Assembly (NCBI GenBank): GCA_900299145.1
Contig: OMIN01000142.1
Location: 1 to 64,000 of the forward strand
Source: Betaproteobacteria bacterium
GTDB lineage: Bacteria > Pseudomonadota > Gammaproteobacteria > Burkholderiales > SG8-41
Length of the DNA: 64,000 nucleotides
Direction of reading: 5' to 3'
Positions within the stretch are counted from its first letter, which is position 1. Each line of letters begins with the position of its first letter. Positions 10,250 to 19,599 of this stretch are shown here, piece by piece. The position numbers and the translations under genes were made by a program. The notes under the pieces are model-generated. The model did not search any database. It saw only the letters and a list, made by a program, of their open reading frames with translations, and was not told the DNA's origin.

Positions 10250-10256
10250 GTTTTTT
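10230..10256 (+). repeat. Degenerate copy of dispersed AT-rich motif, overlapping start of minus-strand gene
   Basis: TAAGTGTTTGTATTTTCATGGTTTTTT. Confidence 0.4.
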
Positions 10257-10356
10257 GGTTTTTCTTAAAAGGCATGCCAGGGCTGGCGACTTCGACTATC
10301 ACTTCGACTATATTACGCGCGTTCGAAATCCACCCAACCACAAACCGGATATCCCC

Positions 10357-10821
10357 ATGCCCGACTACACCCTGCGCGTGAACGGCGCGCAGCGCACCGT
10401 ACGCACCGACGCCGATACGCCGCTGCTTTACGTGCTGCGCAACGACTTTGAACTGAACGGCCCCAAATACGGCTGCGGCATGGCGCAATGCGGCGCCTGC
10501 ACGGTGCACATTGATGGACGCGCGGCACGCTCGTGCGTCACGCCGGTATCGTCGCTTGCGGGCAAGGCCGTCACCACACTCGAAGGCATCGGCACGCCGG
10601 ACAAGCCGCACCCGCTGCAAAAAGCGTTTCTCGATGAGCAGGCGGCGCAATGCGGCTATTGCACCAACGGCATGATCATGGCGGCCAAGGCGCTTCTCGA
10701 CAGCAAACCGAATCCCGCGGTGGCCGACATCAAGAACGCACTCAATGGCAACCTGTGCCGCTGTGGCTCGCACAACCGCATCGTGCGCGCGGTGCAACGC
10801 GCGGCCGGCGTGAAAGCGTAG
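10357..10821 (+). CDS. (2Fe-2S)-binding subunit of molybdenum hydroxylase (isoquinoline 1-oxidoreductase alpha-like)
   Basis: [18 protein letters not shown]...QCGYCTNGMIM...NLCRCGSHNRI; start MPDYTLRVNG at 10357 inside the longer ORF. Confidence 0.92.
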   Translation: MPDYTLRVNGAQRTVRTDADTPLLYVLRNDFELNGPKYGCGMAQCGACTVHIDGRAARSCVTPVSSLAGKAVTTLEGIGTPDKPHPLQKAFLDEQAAQCGYCTNGMIMAAKALLDSKPNPAVADIKNALNGNLCRCGSHNRIVRAVQRAAGVKA

Positions 10822-10831
10822 GAAGATCACG

Positions 10832-13066
10832 ATGCAAACCACACTCAACACCAACCGCCGCCAGTTCCTCAAACGCACTGGCGTTATCGTATCAACCTTT
10901 ACGCTCGCCGGCCCCGCGGCTGTGGTTCCGCAAACCGTGGCGCCACTGCCCGGCGGCCTCAACGCCAACCGCATGCTCGACGGCTGGGTACGCATCAACA
11001 GCAACAATACCGTCACCGTCTTCACCGGCAAATGCGAAATCGGCCAGGGCATTTTGACGGCGCTGACGCAAATTGCCGCCGATGAACTGGATGTCACTTA
11101 CGAGCGCGTTGAGATCATTTCCGCCGATACCGCGCGCACGCCCAATGAGGGCATGACGGTCGGCAGCTTCTCGGTGGAACAAAGTGGTGCGGCACTGCGC
11201 TTTGCCTGCGCCGAAGCGCGCGCGATGCTGTTGGCCGCCGCATCGAAAAAGCTCAATGTGGCGATGGAAAAACTTTCCGTGAACGATGGCACCATCAGCG
11301 CATCGCCGGCGCGCATGACCTACTGGGACATCGCGAAAGAGGTCAATTTCAAACGGGAAGCCACCGCCACCTTTAAACCCAAGCCCGCCGCACAGCACAA
11401 AATCATCGGCAAACCGGTGCCGCGCCGCGATTTTCCAGCCAAGGTCTCTGGCGGCGCGGCGTTCGTGCAGGACTTGCGCCTGCCCGGCATGGTGTTCGGC
11501 CGCGTCGTACGCCCCCCGTCGTATCGCGCCACGTTGCAAAGCGTCGACGAAGCGGCGGTGAAAGCCCTCCCCGGCGTGATCACCGTGGCGCGTGACGGCA
11601 ATTTTCTGGCAGTGGCCGCCGAGCGCGAGGAACAGGCCATCAAGGCGGCCCAGGCGCTGCGTGCGTCGGCGAGGTGGACGGAAGCCCCGGATCTGCCGCC
11701 AAGCGGTGGCGCGTTCTTCGATCACATGCGGAAAATGCCCGCGCGCGACATGGTGATTAAAGCCACGTCGCCCGCCACCGCAAGCGGTGGCAAAGTCACT
11801 TCGGTGGAAGCGGAATACACGCGCCCCTACCAGTCGCACGGCTCCATCGGCCCTTCGTGTGCCGTGGCGCAGATGAAAGACGGCAAGCTGCAGGTCTGGA
11901 CACACTCGCAAGGCGTGTTCCCGCTAAGGGCCGAGCTTTCCAGGGCATTGCGCATGAAGCCCGCCGACATTGTCTGCACACACGCCGAGGGTTCGGGTTG
12001 TTACGGGCACAATGGCGCGGATGATGTTGCGTTTGACGCGGCATTGGTAGCGCGCTCACTCAATGGCCGCCCCGTGAAATTGCAATGGATGCGCGAAGAC
12101 GAATTCGCATGGGAACCGTACGGCTCAGCCATGCTACTCAAAATGCACGCATTGCTTGACGAATCAAAGCAGATTGTCAGTTGGCAGCACGAAATCTGGA
12201 GCCACTCGCACAATATGCGCCCGACCAGCAACCCCGATGGCATCGCCTTTCTCGGCAGCTGGCATCTGACCGACCCGGCACGCCGCCCCACACCCGTGAA
12301 CGGACCGCAACCCAACGGCGCCGCTGACCGCAACGCGGTGCCGCTCTATGACTTTCCCCGCCAGAATGTGCTGTTGCATTTCATCACCGACATGCCGGTA
12401 CGTGTTTCGGCACTGCGCGGGCTGGGCGCTTACGCGAACGTATTCGCGCTGGAATCGTTCATGGACGAGATCGCGCTGGCCGCCGGTGAAGACCCGGTGG
12501 CGTTTCGCCTGAAGCACATGAAAAATCCGCGCGCACGCGCGGTGATCGAAATGGCCGCGGAAAAAGCGGGATGGAAACCCAACGCCAAAAACTACGGCGC
12601 AGCCCCCAACATCGGTAGAGGCATTGCCTTCGCGCAATACAAGAATCTTGCGTGTTACTGCGCGGTCGTCGCCGATGTCACTGTAGATCGCAACGGCATG
12701 GCAAAAGTTACGCGGGCTGTCGCCGCCGTCGATGCCGGGTTGATCATCAACCCCGATGGCGTGATCAATCAGATCGAAGGCGGCATAATTCAGTCGGCAA
12801 GCTGGACGTTGAAAGAGCAGGTGAAATTCGACCGCCAGCGCATCACCACGCGGTCATGGGCCGACTATCCGATCTTCACCTTTAACGATGTGCCGCAAGT
12901 GGAAGTGCACCTCATTAACCGACCCGACGAGCGCCCGCTTGGCGCTGGCGAAGGTTCGCAAGGCCCAACTGTGGCGGCCATCGCCAATGCCATTGCCAAC
13001 GCCACCGGCAAGCGCCCTCGTGATTTGCCTTTCACACCTGAAAAGATCCGCGCCTTGATCGTTTAA
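10832..13066 (+). CDS. Molybdopterin cytosine dinucleotide-binding aldehyde oxidase/isoquinoline 1-oxidoreductase beta-like subunit
   Basis: Tat-like NRRQFLKRTGVIVSTF; GKCEIGQGILTALTQIAADELD; HAEGSGCYGHNGADD; PLGAGEGSQGP. Confidence 0.92.
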   Translation: MQTTLNTNRRQFLKRTGVIVSTFTLAGPAAVVPQTVAPLPGGLNANRMLDGWVRINSNNTVTVFTGKCEIGQGILTALTQIAADELDVTYERVEIISADTARTPNEGMTVGSFSVEQSGAALRFACAEARAMLLAAASKKLNVAMEKLSVNDGTISASPARMTYWDIAKEVNFKREATATFKPKPAAQHKIIGKPVPRRDFPAKVSGGAAFVQDLRLPGMVFGRVVRPPSYRATLQSVDEAAVKALPGVITVARDGNFLAVAAEREEQAIKAAQALRASARWTEAPDLPPSGGAFFDHMRKMPARDMVIKATSPATASGGKVTSVEAEYTRPYQSHGSIGPSCAVAQMKDGKLQVWTHSQGVFPLRAELSRALRMKPADIVCTHAEGSGCYGHNGADDVAFDAALVARSLNGRPVKLQWMREDEFAWEPYGSAMLLKMHALLDESKQIVSWQHEIWSHSHNMRPTSNPDGIAFLGSWHLTDPARRPTPVNGPQPNGAADRNAVPLYDFPRQNVLLHFITDMPVRVSALRGLGAYANVFALESFMDEIALAAGEDPVAFRLKHMKNPRARAVIEMAAEKAGWKPNAKNYGAAPNIGRGIAFAQYKNLACYCAVVADVTVDRNGMAKVTRAVAAVDAGLIINPDGVINQIEGGIIQSASWTLKEQVKFDRQRITTRSWADYPIFTFNDVPQVEVHLINRPDERPLGAGEGSQGPTVAAIANAIANATGKRPRDLPFTPEKIRALIV

Positions 13067-13093
13067 TAAAATATGAATAAAAACAGATACTTA
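13065..13093 (-). repeat. Dispersed AT-rich motif copy overlapping cytochrome c start codon
   Basis: Reverse complement TAAGTATCTGTTTTTATTCATATTTTATT. Confidence 0.9.
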
Positions 13094-13468
13094 CGAAATA
13101 TCCCCCACAGCAACGCCGCACGCGCCTCGCTGCTGGCGCTAACGCTTGCCTGCGTTGCCGTACCGCTGTCACAAGCGCAATCCGGCAAGGCCTCCGCGCG
13201 CGAACGCGCCGGCGCGACGGTGTTCGGCGAGCATTGCTCCGTTTGCCACGGCGTACGGCTGTTGAAGCAGGACGCCGCGTACGATCTACGTGCCGTTATT
13301 GCCGACATGAGCGAAGAGCAATTCCTGCGCGGCGCAAAAACGCGGCGCGGCGCCATGCCGTCGTTCGCCGGGCAACTCAAGGACGAGCAACTCACCGACG
13401 TGTACGCCTACATCAGGCGTGGTCACTCGCCCGATCTGGACGACGTGCGCATGGAGAGCAACCACTGA
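13073..13468 (+). CDS. c-type cytochrome
   Basis: Signal peptide, EHCSVCHG (CXXCH), GGAMPSFAGQLKDEQLTDVYAYI-like end. Confidence 0.85.
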   Translation: MNKNRYLRNIPHSNAARASLLALTLACVAVPLSQAQSGKASARERAGATVFGEHCSVCHGVRLLKQDAAYDLRAVIADMSEEQFLRGAKTRRGAMPSFAGQLKDEQLTDVYAYIRRGHSPDLDDVRMESNH

Positions 13469-13491
13469 GGACGATCGGCGCTCCCGCCACT

Positions 13492-14013
13492 GTGCGCCTG
13501 AAACAGCGCGTGCTGCCAGCCGTGCTGCTGCTGGCGCTGACGGCGTTCGCGGGCGCGATGGCCTATGGCTGGTGGCACCGCTCGACCCACGCTACGCTCG
13601 AAGTGCAACTGGTGTTTAACGCCCGCGGCGGCGCGGCCAACCGCCTGCGCAATGGCCAGCTGGAATTTCTAGATGGCGATAGCAAAGTACTGGCCCGCGC
13701 CACGATCGACAGCCGCCGTGGCGTGGTGTGGCTCGCCCACCCCGAACGCGGCCAGTGCGGCCCCGATCTCACGCGCGGCGCCTACCTCGATTGCTTCCGC
13801 GCCCATTCGGAATGGATCCCACAGTGGATTGAACATGCGCGCCGCGCCAACGTCAGGCTCGACGGCTGCACCATTCCCGATGCACCGGTGACGCTGTACC
13901 CCCGCCGCGACAACCTGCTGCTGTGGTGGATGCCGCTGCCGCATGTCGGTGGAAAGCCGTATGCGAGGCATATTGCCACGGTTACGGCGAATCAGCGGCA
14001 GTGTGGGGAATGA
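13492..14013 (+). CDS. Membrane-anchored hypothetical protein
   Basis: ORF with N-terminal TM (VLPAVLLLALTAFAGAMAYGWW); GTG start inferred after the cytochrome gene. Confidence 0.5.
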   Translation: MRLKQRVLPAVLLLALTAFAGAMAYGWWHRSTHATLEVQLVFNARGGAANRLRNGQLEFLDGDSKVLARATIDSRRGVVWLAHPERGQCGPDLTRGAYLDCFRAHSEWIPQWIEHARRANVRLDGCTIPDAPVTLYPRRDNLLLWWMPLPHVGGKPYARHIATVTANQRQCGE

Positions 14014-14105
14014 GTGTGGCCGCTTTCCCACCAGAGCATGGCGGGTTGACCATGCGAGCGCGGGATAGCCGCTCAGCCACGCGCTATCGGCACTCCAATG
14101 GAAAA

Positions 14106-14561
14106 TCAGGGCGCAGCGACAAGACGATATGAAGCATGACAGCCGGCGCAGTACGACATTAACTTTGCCGTGCGTCCCATGATTTGCGCAGCCGACTCCT
14201 TGTTCGCTATACCTTCCGCCACCTCGTCGAATGACTTATGCATAGCCCCAGCCATGGCCCGCCAAGCGTCCGTTGTTTTATGCCCGAAACTTGGCGGCCG
14301 CCCCGGAAGTGGAAATTTCACACGTCCCGTACCGCGATCAAGCATCGCTTTGCGGGCGGTCTCTAGATCACCAGTCGAAATCGCCTGCTGGGCGGCTCCA
14401 ATGGCATCCAGATGCCCACGTATTTCGCTGAGCAAGAAACTGTACTCTTGCGGGTTCAGGGTTATGGGTTGTCGTACATCAGAAGGATCGACCGCCAAAC
14501 TTGTGCCACTGTGAAACAGCAGAGTGACAGAAAGAAATATTGCCCCTGAGAGGAATTTCAT
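14106..14561 (-). CDS. Cytochrome c'-like haem protein
   Basis: Signal peptide MKFLSGAIFLSVTLLFHSGTSLA, C-terminal MSYCAGCHASYR. Confidence 0.65.
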   Translation of the reverse strand: MKFLSGAIFLSVTLLFHSGTSLAVDPSDVRQPITLNPQEYSFLLSEIRGHLDAIGAAQQAISTGDLETARKAMLDRGTGRVKFPLPGRPPSFGHKTTDAWRAMAGAMHKSFDEVAEGIANKESAAQIMGRTAKLMSYCAGCHASYRLVAAP

Positions 14562-14705
14562 GATTTCTCTTTTTGGGTGAGTTAAACACGCCGCCTGAGG
14601 TCGTCTGTAACCGAGTGTAGCCCCCTTGTAGCGCAGCACAATACAGGCAACACACTCCAGCTACTACTGCATTCCCGTATTCCGTTGCGCTTGTTACAGT
14701 AGCCG

Positions 14706-14788
14706 TAGCCCGTATGGAGCAAAGCGCAATATGGGACAGTGTTGGCAACCCAAGTGTTCCCGCATTACGCTGCGCTCCATACGGGCTA
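14706..14788. repeat. REP-like inverted pair (arms 14706-14736 and 14758-14788)
   Basis: TAGCCCGTATGGAGCAAAGCGCAATATGGGA versus TCCCGCATTACGCTGCGCTCCATACGGGCTA: imperfect inverted 31-bp arms. Confidence 0.85.
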
Positions 14789-14831
14789 AAGACTGGGCCT
14801 ACAACTGCTGCAAACCACACACCCCGAAACA

Positions 14832-14905
14832 GGGATCGCAGGACGTCTCGTCCGCAAGGAAGCGCCGTGCCTGCCAGGCACAGCGGGCGAGACGCCCGCG
14901 ATCCC
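14832..14905. repeat. REP-like inverted pair of a second family (arms 14832-14855 and 14883-14905)
   Basis: GGGATCGCAGGACGTCTCGTCCGC ... GCGGGCGAGACGCCCGCGATCCC. Confidence 0.8.
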
Positions 14906-14947
14906 GGTGCTGTTCTGTGAAGATGCCCCCTCACATCACGTCACGCC

Positions 14948-14974
14948 AAAAAATTTAAATAAAACAAATACTTA
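14948..14974 (-). repeat. Dispersed AT-rich motif copy overlapping SDR stop codon
   Basis: Reverse complement TAAGTATTTGTTTTATTTAAATTTTTT; the TAA is the stop. Confidence 0.9.
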
Positions 14975-15745
14975 CAGCACCCCTGACACACCACCATCCA
15001 CATTGATGCAGCAGCCGGTGACATAACTCGCCGCATCCGAAGCCAGAAACGCAATCACGTTAGCGACTTCTTCGGACTCGCCCATGCGGCCCATCGGGAT
15101 GGATTTGCTGTTGCGCGCGTAGTGTTCATCGACGGTCAAATTGTTACGCTTGGCGCCGCGCTCCTGCCCCGCAGATTTGATTTTGCCCACGGCCACGGCG
15201 TTGACGAGTATGTTGTCCGCCGCGTATTCCTTCGACAGCCCCTTGGTCAGCGCGAGACCCGCCGCGCGGCTGACTGTTGTCGGAAACATTGCCGCGCCCG
15301 GCTGTTTGGCGCCGACCATGTTGAGATTGATAATGCGACCGCCACCGACTTTTTTCATGTGTGGCACGGCGGCGCGCGTGGTGCGAATTTGCGCATAAAC
15401 CTTGATCGCGATGTCGTTGTCCCATACGGCTTCGTCGACTTTCTCGAACGCCACCTGCCCTGATCCACCGGCATTGTTGACCACCACATCAAGCCGGCCA
15501 AAGTGTTTGGCAACGGCGTCGATAAAGTTTTCCATCTCGCCCTTTTTGCTGGCGTCTGCGGCCAACGCCAGCACGTCGCCACCCTGTTTGCGCATGTCGT
15601 CGGCGAGTTTGTCGAGCACATCCTTACGCCGCGCGCAAAACGCCACTTTCGCGCCTTCGGCCACGAATCGTTGCACGGTGGCGCGGCCGATGCCTTCGCT
15701 GCCACCCGTAACCGCCACCACTTTGCCCTTGAGTCCGAGTTCCAT
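14972..15745 (-). CDS. Short-chain dehydrogenase/reductase
   Basis: VTGGSEGIGRATVQRF, NNAGGSG, S...Y/K-type active-site region, YVTGCCINVDGG. Confidence 0.9.
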   Translation of the reverse strand: MELGLKGKVVAVTGGSEGIGRATVQRFVAEGAKVAFCARRKDVLDKLADDMRKQGGDVLALAADASKKGEMENFIDAVAKHFGRLDVVVNNAGGSGQVAFEKVDEAVWDNDIAIKVYAQIRTTRAAVPHMKKVGGGRIINLNMVGAKQPGAAMFPTTVSRAAGLALTKGLSKEYAADNILVNAVAVGKIKSAGQERGAKRNNLTVDEHYARNSKSIPMGRMGESEEVANVIAFLASDAASYVTGCCINVDGGVSGVL

Positions 15746-15939
15746 AGTTTGCTACTCCATTATTATGTTTTGGACTGCACATTGTGACACAAGCCGGCCC
15801 GCGCGCCCGCGCCAGGCTGACGGAAACATTTGCTTACACACCTGCGCACTCTGTTACGCAAACAGCGTCGGCACGCGCATCCCCCGCCCGTTATTGCAAG
15901 CGCGGGCATCCGCAATCACGAAATAGAGGAGATCAAACC

Positions 15940-16062
15940 ATGAAAGCCGTCAAACTCGTTATTGCGGTCACCATCGCAGCGCTGCTGGCCGGCTGCATCG
16001 TTGTTCCCGTCGGCGGCGGCTACCGCGGCCATCATCATCACGGCGGCTATTACCGCTATTAG
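15940..16062 (+). CDS. Small His/Tyr-rich lipoprotein
   Basis: MKAVKLVIAVTIAALLAGCIVVPVGGGYRGHHHHGGYYRY; lipobox LAGC, RBS-like AGAGGAG upstream. Confidence 0.65.
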   Translation: MKAVKLVIAVTIAALLAGCIVVPVGGGYRGHHHHGGYYRY

Positions 16063-16106
16063 CGCTGCGGCGTGGCGTGATGGGTGCATGCTAAACTGCG
16101 CCCACC

Positions 16107-17081
16107 ATGAAAATAATCATTCCCGACGATTACCACGGGCTGGTCTCGAAGCTGCCGAGCTTCACCAAACTGGCCGGCCATGATGTCACGGTGCTGCGTG
16201 ATGTCGCACCGTCGTTTGAAACCCTGGCGGCGAAGCTGCGCGAAGCCGACATCATCATCGCCAACCGCGAACGCACTGATTTCACGCGCGCGCTGATCGA
16301 GCAATTGCCGAATCTGAAACTCATCGCGCAAACGGGCCGTAGTGCACATAGCATTGATCTGCAAGCCTGCACCGATCATGGCATTGCCGTTTGTGCCGGT
16401 TCGCAGGCGTCGCCCTTTACCGTGGCCGAGCACACGTGGGCGATGATTTTCGCGTGGGCGCGGCGCATCAGTGAGGACGCCGCCACCTTCAAAGCGGGAC
16501 TGTGGCGTGACTGGTTCAGCGTCAGCCTGCGTGGCAAAACGCTGGGCGTGTATGGCTTGGGCAAGATCGGCGAACCGGTGGCCGCGGCGGGCGCCGCTTT
16601 CGGCATGCGCGTGGTGTGTTACTCCCGCGAGGCGACCGCTCGACGCGCGCGTGAATTGGGTTATGAAGCTGCCACATCACGCGCGGAATTCTTCTCGCAA
16701 GCGGATGTGCTGAGTGTCAACCTGCGCATGCTCCCGGCCACGCGCGGCATCATCACCGCGACTGATCTTGCCTTGATGAAGCCTTCCGCGCTCATCGTCA
16801 ACACTTCGCGCGCGGAACTCTTCGCGCCTGGCGCGCTGGTCGAGGCGCTCAGGAAAGGCCGCCCCGGTTTTGCGGCTGTCGACGTTTACGAAAACGAGCC
16901 TGTGCAAAACGGTGATCATCCGCTGCTCAAGCTGCCTAATGCCATTTGCACGCCACACACCGCATGGCTCGAGCCGCACACCTATGAAATGTATTTCGGC
17001 GAAGCCTTCGAGCAGGCCGCAGCCTACGCAGCGGGGCAGCCGGTAAAATTGCTGAATCCGGGCGTCGCCGCCCGCAAATAA
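16107..17081 (+). CDS. D-2-hydroxyacid dehydrogenase family protein
   Basis: LGVYGLGKIGEPVAAAGAAFGMRV NAD-binding motif; VNTSRAELFAPGALVEALRKGRPGFAAVDVYENEP. Confidence 0.9.
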   Translation: MKIIIPDDYHGLVSKLPSFTKLAGHDVTVLRDVAPSFETLAAKLREADIIIANRERTDFTRALIEQLPNLKLIAQTGRSAHSIDLQACTDHGIAVCAGSQASPFTVAEHTWAMIFAWARRISEDAATFKAGLWRDWFSVSLRGKTLGVYGLGKIGEPVAAAGAAFGMRVVCYSREATARRARELGYEAATSRAEFFSQADVLSVNLRMLPATRGIITATDLALMKPSALIVNTSRAELFAPGALVEALRKGRPGFAAVDVYENEPVQNGDHPLLKLPNAICTPHTAWLEPHTYEMYFGEAFEQAAAYAAGQPVKLLNPGVAARK

Positions 17082-17134
17082 CGCAAACGACAACGCAAAT
17101 AACACCAACACACGATCGATGGAGGAGCATCACC

Positions 17135-18145
17135 ATGCATGAACCGTTCCGGCGCAGCCACGCCACGAGCGCGAGTATTGTAGCCGCCAGCGCATTAATG
17201 GCCTTAAGCACCTTGTCCACCCCGCAAGCCGCCGCACAAAATTACCCCGTGCGCCCGGTGCGCATGATTGTCGCCAACGGCCCCGGCTCTGCGCCCGACG
17301 TCATCGCGCGGCTGCTCGGTACCAAACTCGCCGAATCATGGGGTCAACCATTGGTCATCGACAACCGGCCCGGCGCCACTGGCCTCATTGCCGTAGAACT
17401 GCTCGCCAAATCCGCGCCAGACGGGCACACCATGTTTCTGAGCACCATGACGCAGCTGATCGCCATGATCATGTTCCAGAAATACCAGCTCGCCACGGAA
17501 CTCGCACCTGTCACGCTGGTCGGCACCACGCCGTTCGCCATTGTGGTCCCCGCGTCGATACCGGTAAAAACCATTGCCGAGTGGGTCGCCTACGCCAAGG
17601 GGCGCCAAGGGCAATTGCTCTACGGCTCTGGCGGCAATTGGGGTTCATCGCATCTGTGCATCGAAAAAATGAATGCGATGGTGGGTTTGAAAATGACGCA
17701 CGTGCCGTATGCTAACACGGCAACCACGCTGTCGGATCTTATCGGCGGCGCGATTCACGTGTACTGCCCGGCGGTGCCATCGCTGCCGGCGTTCATGGCC
17801 AGCGGCAAAGTGCGCGCCATTGGCGTCACCTACCAAAAGCCGACCAAGCTCGCCCCGGGCCTTGTGCCGGTGTCGGACACGCTGCCGGGTTTTGAAATGC
17901 TCGGCTGGTATGGCATGAACGTGCCGCTGAAAACGCCGCCGGACATCATCGCAAAAATTAATGCCGAGCTGGTAAAAGCCTTGAAAAATCCCGATCTCGC
18001 CGAGCGCATGCTCACGGTGGGCGCGGAAGCTGTAGGTTCCACCCCGGCGGAGTTCGCGGCGTTCCTGAAAAAGGACACCGATCACTGGACCAAAGTGTTG
18101 AAGGAAAGCGGCGCGAAGTTCGGTGCGAGTAGCTCCAGCAAGTAG
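17135..18145 (+). CDS. Tripartite tricarboxylate transporter substrate-binding protein (Bug/TctC family)
   Basis: NYPVRPVRMIVANGPGSAPDVIARLL...WGQPLVIDNRPGATGLIAVELLAKSAPDGHT. Confidence 0.93.
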   Translation: MHEPFRRSHATSASIVAASALMALSTLSTPQAAAQNYPVRPVRMIVANGPGSAPDVIARLLGTKLAESWGQPLVIDNRPGATGLIAVELLAKSAPDGHTMFLSTMTQLIAMIMFQKYQLATELAPVTLVGTTPFAIVVPASIPVKTIAEWVAYAKGRQGQLLYGSGGNWGSSHLCIEKMNAMVGLKMTHVPYANTATTLSDLIGGAIHVYCPAVPSLPAFMASGKVRAIGVTYQKPTKLAPGLVPVSDTLPGFEMLGWYGMNVPLKTPPDIIAKINAELVKALKNPDLAERMLTVGAEAVGSTPAEFAAFLKKDTDHWTKVLKESGAKFGASSSSK

Positions 18146-18262
18146 GCGTCCGCAACTGCGGGTTTGTGGCCCGATGTAGGGTAAAGGTCGCTGGCTGCAG
18201 GCTATCGCACTAAGCGCCTCGTCAGGAATCACATGGCGTTGAATTGCCCGTAAGTTTTACTG

Positions 18263-18289
18263 TAAGCATTTGTTTTAATTGGTATTTTT
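18263..18289 (+). repeat. Dispersed AT-rich motif copy (one core mismatch)
   Basis: TAAGCATTTGTTTTAATTGGTATTTTT upstream of LeuC-like gene. Confidence 0.8.
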
Positions 18290-18312
18290 AAACAGCTTCG
18301 GGATGTGACTGC

Positions 18313-19599
18313 ATGGCGATGACTGCCGTCGAAAAGGTGCTCGCCGCGAAAAGCGGCAAGTCAGCCGTGCGCCCGGGTGACGTGGTGTTTCCTGACCCCG
18401 ATTACGTGATGATTCACGACGGCGTGGTGATGGGCGCCAAGCGTGAGCTCGACGCGCTCGGCATCCACCGGCTCGCAGCACCCGGCAAGGTGATGATGGT
18501 GAGCGACCACGACGTCATCTACGGCAGCGCGCGCGCTGCCGAGCGTGGGGTGTTCAACCGCGCGGCGGCAAAGGCGTGGGGCGTCAAGCAGTTTTACGAC
18601 GTTGGCCGCGGCGGCCACGGGCACATTTTCCCGATGGAATCGGGCCTCTTGCTACCCGGCATGTTTTATTTCGACAACGACCGCCACGCCACCAATGCCG
18701 GTGCGATCGGTGCTTTCGGCTTTCGCATCGGCAGCGAAATCAGCCGCGTGCTCGCTACCGGCACCAACTGGGTGCAGGTGCCGAAATCGGTCAAGGTGAC
18801 GCTTAAAGGAAAATTAAAGCCCGGCGTTTACGCGCGTGACATCGGCTTTCATCTCGCGATGTTGATCAAGCAGAAAATTTTCGACGTCGACATCGATTAC
18901 AAAGTGCTCGAATACGCCGGTGATCTCGATCAATTCAGCCTCGCTGCGCGCACAGCCCTATGCTCCAGCCCCACCGAGATTCAGGCCTATGGCGTGTTCC
19001 TGCCGCCCTCGGAAACCATCCTCGCCCACGCACGCGAACAGGCCACGCGCCCGTTCACACCGGTCTACGCCGATGCTGACGCACACTACGAAGCCGAATT
19101 CACGCTCGACATTTCCCGGCTGGAACCGCAAATCGCGCGGCCCGGCGGTGTGCACAACGCGGTAAATCTGTCCGAAGTTGCCGGCACGCCGGTCAGCCAC
19201 GCCTTTATCGGCTCGTGCGGCTCCGGCATGTGGGACGATCTGATGCAGGCTGCCGCCGTGTTAAAGGGCCGCCGCATTGCCGATGGCGTGCGGCTCTTCA
19301 TCGCGCCCGGCACTGAAGCCTCGACAAAACGCCTTGCGCGCGAGGGCTGGATGCAAACCTTCATCGAAGCCGGGGCAATCCTGCTCCCCGCCGGCTGCGG
19401 CCCGTGCAACGATGCGGTCATCGGCCCCATACATGCCGGCGAAGTGTCGATTTCCACCGCCACCAACAATCCACCGGGGCGCTTCGGCGCGCGCGATGGA
19501 AAACTTTATTTGGGCAGCCCGGCGACGGTAGCGGCATCTGCCGTGACTGGCAGGATTACTGATGCACGCGAGTTTTTTTTGACTGAAATGCGGCAATGA
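18313..19599 (+). CDS. Aconitase/3-isopropylmalate dehydratase large subunit-like (LeuC family)
   Basis: DHDVIYGS, FIGSCGSGMWDDLMQAA, PAGCGPCNDA, STATNNPPGRFG; cluster cysteines present. Confidence 0.85.
   Translation: MAMTAVEKVLAAKSGKSAVRPGDVVFPDPDYVMIHDGVVMGAKRELDALGIHRLAAPGKVMMVSDHDVIYGSARAAERGVFNRAAAKAWGVKQFYDVGRGGHGHIFPMESGLLLPGMFYFDNDRHATNAGAIGAFGFRIGSEISRVLATGTNWVQVPKSVKVTLKGKLKPGVYARDIGFHLAMLIKQKIFDVDIDYKVLEYAGDLDQFSLAARTALCSSPTEIQAYGVFLPPSETILAHAREQATRPFTPVYADADAHYEAEFTLDISRLEPQIARPGGVHNAVNLSEVAGTPVSHAFIGSCGSGMWDDLMQAAAVLKGRRIADGVRLFIAPGTEASTKRLAREGWMQTFIEAGAILLPAGCGPCNDAVIGPIHAGEVSISTATNNPPGRFGARDGKLYLGSPATVAASAVTGRITDAREFFLTEMRQ

Noticed and set aside
8842-10356. N-terminal part of ORF 8842..10821
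   Set aside because: Antisense to hydrolase and enolase-superfamily genes; real FeS-subunit gene starts at 10357.
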